Part shown: positions 8,540 to 13,706 of the stretch, piece after piece | Numbering within the stretch: the stretch's first letter is position 1 | Layout of the letters: the number at the start of each line of letters is the position of its first letter | Assembly: GCA_023336765.1 (NCBI GenBank) | Contig: JAMBLL010000348.1 | Location: 1 to 13,706 of the forward strand | Reading direction: 5' to 3' | DNA: 13,706 bases | From: Actinomycetes bacterium | GTDB taxonomy: Bacteria > Actinomycetota > Acidimicrobiia > Spongiisociales > UBA5794 | The notes under the pieces: generated by a model | Seen by the model: only the letters and a program-made list of their open reading frames with translations | Databases searched by the model: none | Told to the model about the DNA's origin: nothing | Program-made: the position numbers and the translations under genes

Positions 8540-8868
8540 GCGTCATCCGATGCAACGTCGGGACCAGTACGTTCGGAGACGGCGCCTTTGATGATCTTCA
8601 TCGTGCTGCCACCAACGTCAATGGTGAAGGTCTTTTCATCCTCATCAACGACGGTGCCAAGGATGCCGCCGATCGTCCGAACGTCGTCGCCGATGCCGAT
8701 GGCTGAACGCATCTGTTCTGCTTTCTTGCGTCTACGCCGCTGAGGGAGAATCAACAGAACGTAGAACAGACCGCCCATGATAAGGATCGGGAAGAGGAAG
8801 GACAGCACTGAACTGCCTGAGTCAGTCTGAGCGAAGAGCACTGCGATAGCGATGGTGGATGTGATCAA
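8536..8868 (-). CDS. yajC: Sec translocon accessory protein YajC
   Basis: This is a small single-pass membrane protein that associates with SecDF. The recognisable part is the membrane helix VLSFLFPILIMGGLFYVLLI followed by LPQRRRRKK, the YajC signature (membrane helix, then Pro-Gln and basic residues). After it comes a small cytoplasmic domain with GDDVRTIGGILGTVV, the usual KV-like fold. I chose the TTG at 8868, because a perfect GGAGG sits 7 bases upstream, giving 110 residues. A longer version begins at GTG 8898 (120 residues, MQNPASGGPLL...), with only a weak AAGG 9 bases ahead. Either start gives a hydrophobic N-terminal stretch ending in LFAQ, an additional membrane or signal-like segment seen in some YajC proteins. 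The stop overlaps the secD start. Confidence 0.93.
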   Translation of the reverse strand: MITSTIAIAVLFAQTDSGSSVLSFLFPILIMGGLFYVLLILPQRRRRKKAEQMRSAIGIGDDVRTIGGILGTVVDEDEKTFTIDVGGSTMKIIKGAVSERTGPDVASDDA

Positions 8869-8875
8869 GAGTGGG

Positions 8876-8880
8876 CCTCC
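8876..8880 (-). promoter_or_regulatory. Ribosome binding site GGAGG deciding the yajC start
   Basis: GGAGG is separated by 7 bases (CCCACTC) from an in-frame TTG at 8868. This is the best Shine-Dalgarno match near the yajC start and argues for a TTG initiation codon 10 codons inside the longest open frame. Confidence 0.6.
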
Positions 8881-8911
8881 GGATGCCGGATTCTGCACCG
8901 TGTGGGACCTT

Positions 8912-8941
8912 GGAATGCTAACGCTCGCGCGTTGTAATCCC
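8912..8941 (-). other. Two-stem hairpin with GNRA tetraloop in the tgt-yajC leader
   Basis: Immediately after the tgt stop, the minus-strand RNA can fold as GGGAU/AUUCC (5 pairs, one G-U), a 3x3 internal loop, AACGC/GCGUU (5 pairs) and a GCGA tetraloop of the GNRA class. No U-run follows, so it is not an intrinsic terminator. It lies in the only gap larger than 20 bases between queA and aspS. It could be a stabilising or processing element that separates queA-tgt from yajC-secDF mRNA; that role is inference. Confidence 0.35.
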
Positions 8942-10042
8942 CTACCCCCGCCGGCCGACGATCTCGCCGCGCAACGCTTCGAAGCTGCCGGTTTCGATCG
9001 CGGAACGTATATCGCGCATCAGTCGGTAGGTATATGCAAGATTGTGGATCGTGAGAAGGCGATCGGCGGTCCGCTCCTTGGTGAGGCGCAGATGCCGGAG
9101 ATACGCCCGCGAGTATCGCCGGCAGGTCACACATTCGCAGCCGGACTCGATCGGTCGATCGTCGAAGATCCACTCAACTCTCCGGATGGAGAAGTCGCCG
9201 TCGCGTGAGAGCGCCTTTCCATGGCGCGCAAGACGTGTTGGCAACACACAGTCGAAAAGATCGACTCCGAGCGCAACGGCATCAAGTATCCCCTCAGTGT
9301 CTCCCAACCCCATGACGTAGCGGACCCCAGACTCGGGAAGTTCCGGAACGGTCGCAGCTATCGCCACTGCGCGTTCGACTGCTGTTTCGCCAACGGCGAG
9401 TCCGCCGATCCCGAACCCGGGGAATCCTATGTTCGCCGTCTCGCGGGCAGAAATCTGCCTGAGTGTCGGATCGGCCCCGCCCTGGACGATCCCAAAGAGG
9501 GCGCGATCGGCTCGTGTTTTCGCTGCCTTGGACCTTTCTGCCCATCGCAGTGTCTGATACATCGCCTTTTCAGCGACGTCGTAGTCGACGGGCAGGTTGA
9601 CAGGGACATCGAGCACCATCGCGATATCTGCGCCGAGCGCCTCTTGTACCGCAACGGATCGTTCCGGGGTGAGTTCGACCCTGGATCCGTCGTATGTCGA
9701 CTTGAACACGAGCGTTTCCTCTGAGATCTTCGGATGGAGCGAGAGAACCTGGTAGCCGCCGGAGTCCGTGAGGATCGGCCCTTCCCATGCCATGAACCCG
9801 TGGAGGCCGCCGAGGTGGGCCACGACGTCCTCACCGGGGCGCAGCATCAGGTGGTAGGTGTTCGCCAGGAGGATCTGTGCACCGAGGCGATCCATGTCCT
9901 CGGTATCAAGTGTCTTGATCGATGCCCTGGTTCCTACAGCCATGAAGGCCGGGGTTGCCACGGTGCCATGGGGCGTAGTCATGACGCCGGTTCTGGCGTC
10001 ACCGTCCGCGGCGCCTGGCTCGTAGGTAACGGGCTGCGTCAT
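8942..10042 (-). CDS. tgt: tRNA-guanine(34) transglycosylase (bacterial TGT)
   Basis: This enzyme exchanges guanine-34 of GUN-anticodon tRNAs (Asp, Asn, His, Tyr) for preQ1, the first tRNA-bound step of queuosine synthesis. Its 366 residues match the family. It shows LANTYHLMLRPG (59-70), the base-binding D93 in TDSGGYQVLS, FGIVQGG (183-189), GIGGLAVGE (211-219), the nucleophile D264 in LFDCVLPTR, and the zinc site C302-x-C304-x2-C307 with H333. Asp145, which contacts the base, is kept, but its surroundings read DVPVNLP where most enzymes have DECTPYP-like sequence, so the cysteine that normally helps recognise preQ1 is absent here. The ATG overlaps the queA stop (ATGA), with GGAG 8 bases ahead. 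Pairing with queA supports the pathway call. The modified tRNAs include those charged by the neighbouring AspRS and HisRS. Confidence 0.96.
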   Translation of the reverse strand: MTQPVTYEPGAADGDARTGVMTTPHGTVATPAFMAVGTRASIKTLDTEDMDRLGAQILLANTYHLMLRPGEDVVAHLGGLHGFMAWEGPILTDSGGYQVLSLHPKISEETLVFKSTYDGSRVELTPERSVAVQEALGADIAMVLDVPVNLPVDYDVAEKAMYQTLRWAERSKAAKTRADRALFGIVQGGADPTLRQISARETANIGFPGFGIGGLAVGETAVERAVAIAATVPELPESGVRYVMGLGDTEGILDAVALGVDLFDCVLPTRLARHGKALSRDGDFSIRRVEWIFDDRPIESGCECVTCRRYSRAYLRHLRLTKERTADRLLTIHNLAYTYRLMRDIRSAIETGSFEALRGEIVGRRG

Positions 10043-11052
10043 CGTTCGATCTCCAGATACATAGCGTCGCCAAACGATAGGAACCGGTACCCGCTGTCGA
10101 GGGCGTGCTGATACGCGTCACGCCAGGTATCGCCCATGAGTGCTGCGAGCAGGACGAGCAGCGTGGTCCTCGGTGCATGGAAGTTGGTGATCATCGCATC
10201 CACGACCTGCGGTTCGTATCCCGGCATGATGAAGAGGCTCGTTGGCCCGTCGAACCCGCCGATGCGCCCATCACCCCCAGCAGCTGATTCAAGCGTTCTC
10301 ACGACCGTCGTCCCAACGGCTACGACTCGCCCTCCACGGTCCCGTGTGGCCGCGACGGCCTCGACGGCGGCCTGTGGCACAACGATGCGCTCCGTATGTA
10401 TCCGATGATCCTCGACGTTGCCATCGTGCATAGGCCGGAACGTGTCGAGGCCGACCTCGAGTTCGACCTCTGCCACCTCGACTCCCCTGGCAGCGAGCCC
10501 GGCCATGACCCGTTCGGTGAAATGGAGCGCTGCCGTGGGCGCCGCCGCAGATCCGACCCTGGTCGCGAAGATGGTCTGATAGCGGGAAGGATCCGAGATC
10601 GTGCCATGGAAATACGGTGGCAGCGGCACCTGGCCCGCAGTTGCGATGGCGACTTCAACATCGCCTTTCGCGTCGAGCGAGACCGTGGCAACCCCCTCAT
10701 CGGGGTCGGTCAGCAACGTGACCGTGATGCTCCCGCACTCGACGACGGACCCCGCCTTGAGTTTCGCCGCCGGACGCAGCAGCGCCCGCCACCGCTGCGG
10801 ATCGACCCGCTGAGTCAGGAGAACCTCGGTGCGGCCCCTCCCAGGCAACCGCTCACCGATCAGCCTCGCAGCACGCACCTTCGTACGATTGACGACGAGC
10901 AGGTCACCGGACGCGAGGATGTCAGGCAGGTCGATGAAGAGCCGGTCCTCGAGCGGGTTCGTGAGCAGCAGACGTGACCCGTCCCGCGGTTCGATCGCCT
11001 CCTGAGCGATCGAACCGGCAGGCAGGTCGTAGTCGAAGTCCGTTGCCTGCAT
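10039..11052 (-). CDS. queA: S-adenosylmethionine:tRNA ribosyltransferase-isomerase
   Basis: QueA converts preQ1 at tRNA position 34 to epoxyqueuosine, using the ribosyl part of S-adenosylmethionine. The 337 residues carry the family motifs in order: DYDLPxxxIAQ (8-18), LLVVNRTKVRAARLIG, RYQTIFATRVGSAAAPTAALHFT, VGLDTFRPM, HTE, GTTVVRTLES, IMPGYEP, ITNFHAPRTTLLVLLAALMG and YRFLSFGDAMYLE at the C-terminus. NRTKV replaces the commoner NDTRV. The ATG at 11052 is the only sensible start, as the protein begins exactly as the family does, but no Shine-Dalgarno sequence precedes it. The stop codon of the upstream secreted-protein gene is only 4 bases away (TGAATAGATG), so translation probably depends on re-initiation. 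Downstream it overlaps tgt by 4 bases. Confidence 0.96.
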   Translation of the reverse strand: MQATDFDYDLPAGSIAQEAIEPRDGSRLLLTNPLEDRLFIDLPDILASGDLLVVNRTKVRAARLIGERLPGRGRTEVLLTQRVDPQRWRALLRPAAKLKAGSVVECGSITVTLLTDPDEGVATVSLDAKGDVEVAIATAGQVPLPPYFHGTISDPSRYQTIFATRVGSAAAPTAALHFTERVMAGLAARGVEVAEVELEVGLDTFRPMHDGNVEDHRIHTERIVVPQAAVEAVAATRDRGGRVVAVGTTVVRTLESAAGGDGRIGGFDGPTSLFIMPGYEPQVVDAMITNFHAPRTTLLVLLAALMGDTWRDAYQHALDSGYRFLSFGDAMYLEIER

Positions 11053-11056
11053 CTAT

Positions 11057-13357
11057 TCAAGGCGTGTCGGGCGGAAGCACACCAGCCAGCCAAACCACAT
11101 AGTCGTCGCCGCATAGCGTAGGCATTCCGCCCGGATTGAACGCAGAACCCGCCGTCAACCCGGCAAAGCCGTCGCCTGCCGCGTCCGTGCACGTGAGGTC
11201 TGTCCATCTCATGATCGGCCAGTGGTAACTCTGCGGACCAGTCGCATTGACAACTCCATACTGAGGAGGTGCCGAGGAGAACACCAAGGGGGGAAATATG
11301 TCCCCGTAGACACAGATATCCCCTTCGTAGAAGTTACGGTCGCTGACTGGGCCATTGGTTCGAGTCCACTCGGCAGCGTCCATCCAGGATGTTGGATCGA
11401 TTCCGCCTTCCGTACTACACGTTGAGGGCACCGTACCAAATGAGTGCGTCTCCACCAGAGCGGCGTACCTATCCTGTCCGTCGTTCGAATTGCAGAATGG
11501 TCGCCTGTTGTAATTCGCTGTGATAGCTCCGTCCATGAAGCACCACACGTCGACAGGGGCGAGAGGACTCCCGAAGCTTGTCGTAGCCTGTTCGTTGAAC
11601 ACGAGGATCTTGTCAGCGTTCTCCAGACCTTGACCATCGGTCGAGTATCGGCTGCTGATCGAACAATCCGTTGTTGCCGTGGATCCGGAGGTCCGGTTGC
11701 ACAGCCAGCCTGCTGCTGTCGTCGTAGCGTTGATCCTGGATTGGTCCAGTCCGTCCAGTAGGATATCGAAACGACCAGCATCTGCCGACTTCCACTCTCC
11801 ATAGCCACCGGTGCCGTACGAACCGTACTGGACTGAAGGAATCTCGAAGGTCACATCCCCAACCAGGGGCCCGCACAAATCGCTGGACGTAAGAGGATCG
11901 GAACAATCACCGCCCGCTGCCTCGGAATATGCTTCGAGATTTGTGGAGATGAGCCACCAACCACCGTCGCCAGTGGCGCCTTCCGACCAACCGTTGACCA
12001 TCACGTATTCATCAGTGCTGTAGGGTGCACCGCCAGCTGCGAGTTCGTCCTTGATCCAGGGCAGGAATCGATCACCGTATGACGTTGCACCCAGTATGCA
12101 GTTGGAGTCCGTGGCGCCTGGATAGCACACAGTGCTCATCTCGGCCAGGACATCATCTCCAACCGGTGAACCGGCGTTGACCCACGCCGTGAAGTGGAGC
12201 GCCTCTACGTACACCATGTAGCCGAGCGTGTTGTACCCGTAGAACCAGTTCTGAATGGGAGCCACGACATCCTCGTAGTACGGTCGATCGTCCAGCGTTT
12301 CCGCGGTCGGAAGTCCAACAACACTCGAATGCGACTCGATACAGTCAGCGATCGATCCCTGAGAAATCGATTCGGTCCCGAGATTATGGATCAGCGTTAA
12401 CTGCTCCGTAACGCCATCGTCTGGATCGAGAACGTCGTCAACCCAACTCTGAACCTCGCTGATATCTAGAGTGCCACCCTCTTGGGTAACCTGGAACCAC
12501 TCCCAATAGGTCTCATACCAATTGTCGATGGTGCTTGCCGGTTGAGCCAGCCAATCAGCATCTGTAGCACACGTCAACGCCTGGAGATCGCTATCGATGG
12601 CGGCCAACTCGTTGCAGATGTCAACGAGCGTCGACTCGATCACCTCCAACTCGGCCGCCATTTGCGTCCCGGTGTCAGATCCACCAATGCCAGCAGCCGA
12701 GATGACCCAACCAAATAGGTCTGACACCGCTGCATTGGTCGCACCCTTGGCTGCGGTCCCGAGCGCGGTCTTGAGGAGGTCCGTGATCGGAGATTCGCCG
12801 AGAGACACGGAGTTCGGGCAGTCCGAGCTGTCGAGTGCCGAGAAATCCTCGATGGTCATGGAGATGTCGAGCTTCTTGGCTCGGTCGACCCACTCGACCA
12901 CCACCGTGTTCGACGATGTCAGCTCAACGCCTCTGACATGCACCCTTGATGCGAGGCTGTACGATCCGTCCTCCAAGCGAAGAAAACCGATGTACTGATA
13001 TCGGCCATGGGACCCCCTCCGCACAACGTCGACGTCGAACTGCGCAGACTCGCCAAGGATCGGGCTGAGCGTGCCGGTCCCCTGGGCCCGGACCAGGCCA
13101 TCTTCATCCGTTTCGACCGAAATGTCACCGTCGATCAGATCGCTGGCGTTGAAATACACACCCTCGCCTCGCTTGTCAACCGAAACGGTCAACCTGTCCG
13201 CAACAGGATCCCCTTCAACACCGGTGGCGGTCTGAGACACGCCTTCTGATGCCACCGCACCCAACGACCGCTCTCCAGCCATCCCCGGCGCCGCAGACAG
13301 CAAGAACGCCATCGTGCTCACGAACACCACCACACGCACAACCACACTCGAGAACAT
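11057..13357 (-). CDS. Secreted cysteine-rich protein of unknown function
   Basis: I do not recognise the family of this 766-residue protein. Residues 1-27 form a clear Sec signal peptide (Arg8, a hydrophobic core VVVFVSTMAFLL, then SAAPGMA with likely cleavage before GER). Residues 50-175 have no cysteine and alternate hydrophobic and polar residues, like a beta-rich domain. Residues 186-225 are Ala/Gly-rich and partly hydrophobic (VSDLFGWVISAAGIGG). Residues 233-261 show four perfect heptads (M233, L237, I240, L244, I247, L251, I254, L258, L261), a probable coiled coil. Aromatic-rich stretches follow (NWYETYWEWF at 279-288; WFYGYNTLGYMVY at 371-383). The mature chain has 16 cysteines, several in close pairs (411/420, 485/495, 553/565, 606/622), suggesting disulfides. 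No membrane anchor, sortase motif or catalytic motif is visible, so it should be released. It has its own promoter. Three 60-base samples average about 55% GC, against about 64% for three in queA and tgt; this is a small sample. Confidence 0.88.
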   Translation of the reverse strand: MFSSVVVRVVVFVSTMAFLLSAAPGMAGERSLGAVASEGVSQTATGVEGDPVADRLTVSVDKRGEGVYFNASDLIDGDISVETDEDGLVRAQGTGTLSPILGESAQFDVDVVRRGSHGRYQYIGFLRLEDGSYSLASRVHVRGVELTSSNTVVVEWVDRAKKLDISMTIEDFSALDSSDCPNSVSLGESPITDLLKTALGTAAKGATNAAVSDLFGWVISAAGIGGSDTGTQMAAELEVIESTLVDICNELAAIDSDLQALTCATDADWLAQPASTIDNWYETYWEWFQVTQEGGTLDISEVQSWVDDVLDPDDGVTEQLTLIHNLGTESISQGSIADCIESHSSVVGLPTAETLDDRPYYEDVVAPIQNWFYGYNTLGYMVYVEALHFTAWVNAGSPVGDDVLAEMSTVCYPGATDSNCILGATSYGDRFLPWIKDELAAGGAPYSTDEYVMVNGWSEGATGDGGWWLISTNLEAYSEAAGGDCSDPLTSSDLCGPLVGDVTFEIPSVQYGSYGTGGYGEWKSADAGRFDILLDGLDQSRINATTTAAGWLCNRTSGSTATTDCSISSRYSTDGQGLENADKILVFNEQATTSFGSPLAPVDVWCFMDGAITANYNRRPFCNSNDGQDRYAALVETHSFGTVPSTCSTEGGIDPTSWMDAAEWTRTNGPVSDRNFYEGDICVYGDIFPPLVFSSAPPQYGVVNATGPQSYHWPIMRWTDLTCTDAAGDGFAGLTAGSAFNPGGMPTLCGDDYVVWLAGVLPPDTP

Positions 13358-13393
13358 GACCCGGCCCTACGTCTCGCCTTCGACCTTGGGGCG

Positions 13394-13422
13394 AACCTAG
13401 CGACGCCCTGTTCCTACGTCAA
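13394..13422 (-). promoter_or_regulatory. SigA-type promoter upstream of the secreted-protein gene
   Basis: TTGACG (13422..13417, five of six matches to TTGACA) is followed by a 17-base spacer and TAGGTT (13399..13394), which fits the actinobacterial TANNNT/TAGRRT -10 pattern. Transcription would begin near 13387, giving a 5' leader of about 30 bases before the ATG at 13357. A weak AGGG lies 7 bases before that ATG. It is the only convincing promoter I see in the window and probably also feeds queA and the genes after it. Confidence 0.6.
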
Positions 13423-13491
13423 GAACGCCCCACACCCGACACGGCGCATGCAGTTCGGCGGATCCGGACCGGGTGCGAAACACCGTGCCAG

Positions 13492-13706
13492 TCACATCAG
13501 TGTTCCCTGGTCCCGGCCCGAGTCGAAGTCGATGCCGAGGTGGAGGTACGCCCGTTCTGTGGCGATACGACCCCTGGGCGTACGTTGCAGAAGGCCCTCG
13601 AGGATGAGGAAGGGTTCGTAGGCGTCCTCGACGGTTTCTGGGTCCTCACCAACAGCGATAGCAAGCGTCGACAGCCCCACGGGCCCCCCACCGAACTTCA
13701 CGATCA
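13492..13706 (-). CDS. ruvB: Holliday junction branch-migration helicase RuvB, C-terminal end (partial)
   Basis: The last 70 codons of a gene that runs off the window edge. The protein reads IVKFGGGPVGLSTLAIAVGE, continues into DAYEPFLILEGLLQRTPRGR, then ATERAYLHLGI. This is the RuvB C-terminal winged-helix (DNA-binding) domain, whose KFGGGPVG and LQRTPRGR-ATERAY motifs are diagnostic. The AAA+ motor domains lie outside the window. RuvB works with RuvA to drive Holliday junction branch migration. A short hydrophilic tail (DFDSGRDQGTLM) follows the conserved end. In many bacteria ruvB is followed directly by queA; here a 134-base gap and the secreted-protein gene intervene. The piece is intact, with no sign of a break. 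Confidence 0.94.
   Translation of the reverse strand, partial: IVKFGGGPVGLSTLAIAVGEDPETVEDAYEPFLILEGLLQRTPRGRIATERAYLHLGIDFDSGRDQGTLM

Noticed and set aside
7829..8743. A 304-codon open frame on the plus strand opposite secD and yajC
   Set aside because: It lies wholly antisense to two genes with unmistakable SecD and YajC motifs. Its translation has no recognisable domain, and long antisense frames are common in GC-rich coding DNA.
8869..8941. A promoter for yajC in the tgt-yajC gap
   Set aside because: TAGCAT could serve as a -10 box, but the hexamer 17 bases upstream (AGGGGA) is not a -35 box, and TTACAA is only 11 bases away. Not supported.
11057..13357. The secreted protein as a mobile-element cargo or a broken gene
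   Set aside because: I saw no transposase, flanking inverted repeats, direct repeats or tRNA next to it, and the reading frame is intact from signal peptide to stop.
13358..13491. A rho-independent terminator between ruvB and the secreted-protein gene
   Set aside because: A stem can be drawn (see findings), but its loop is 38 bases and no T-tract follows on the minus strand, so it does not meet the usual criteria.
1..13706. tRNA or rRNA genes, CRISPR arrays, or tandem repeats
   Set aside because: None was seen on either strand; nearly all of the window is filled by coding sequence, with gaps of 6, 15, 73 and 134 bases or less, none large enough to hide an array.

Overview
The window is a nearly gap-free, minus-strand gene cluster of housekeeping genes from a GC-rich bacterium, most likely an actinomycete-type (Actinomycetota) lineage, possibly Acidimicrobiia. 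The main clues are the actinobacterial form of SecD (the SVGITSDS/YFERIKEE segment), the order Rel - MBL-fold hydrolase - HisRS - AspRS (Mycobacterium also has a glyoxalase II-like gene next to hisS), the TAGGTT-type -10 box, and frequent GTG starts. The taxonomic call is an inference from motifs; no search was run.

Reading in the direction of transcription (from high to low coordinates): the end of ruvB (Holliday junction helicase, cut by the window edge); a 134-base gap with a good SigA-type promoter; a 766-residue secreted, cysteine-rich protein of unknown function (11057-13357); queA and tgt (queuosine modification of tRNA); yajC, secD and secF (the Sec accessory complex); rel (bifunctional (p)ppGpp synthetase/hydrolase); an MBL-fold glyoxalase II-like hydrolase; hisS; aspS; and the first codons of a further gene at 20..1. 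Most junctions are 4-base ATGA/GTGA overlaps or gaps under 20 bases, so the whole set probably forms one translationally coupled operon or a few overlapping transcripts. The plus strand carries no gene I can support.

Functionally, the cluster combines translation and tRNA quality (queA, tgt, hisS, aspS), protein export (yajC-secDF), recombination (ruvB) and the stringent response (rel). The ruvB-queA-tgt-yajC-secDF-rel-hisS-aspS order is a recognisable, widespread bacterial arrangement. Here, apt (often between secF and rel in actinobacteria) is absent.

The part that does not fit is the secreted protein wedged between ruvB and queA. It has its own promoter, a signal peptide, a cysteine-free N-terminal part, a predicted helical segment with four clean heptads, and 16 cysteines in the mature chain. 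Its stop codon lies 4 bases from the queA start, which has no visible ribosome binding site. It is the best candidate in the window for undescribed biology. Other points worth a look are a GNRA-capped hairpin between tgt and yajC, a probable non-discriminating AspRS, and an altered active-site neighbourhood in Tgt.
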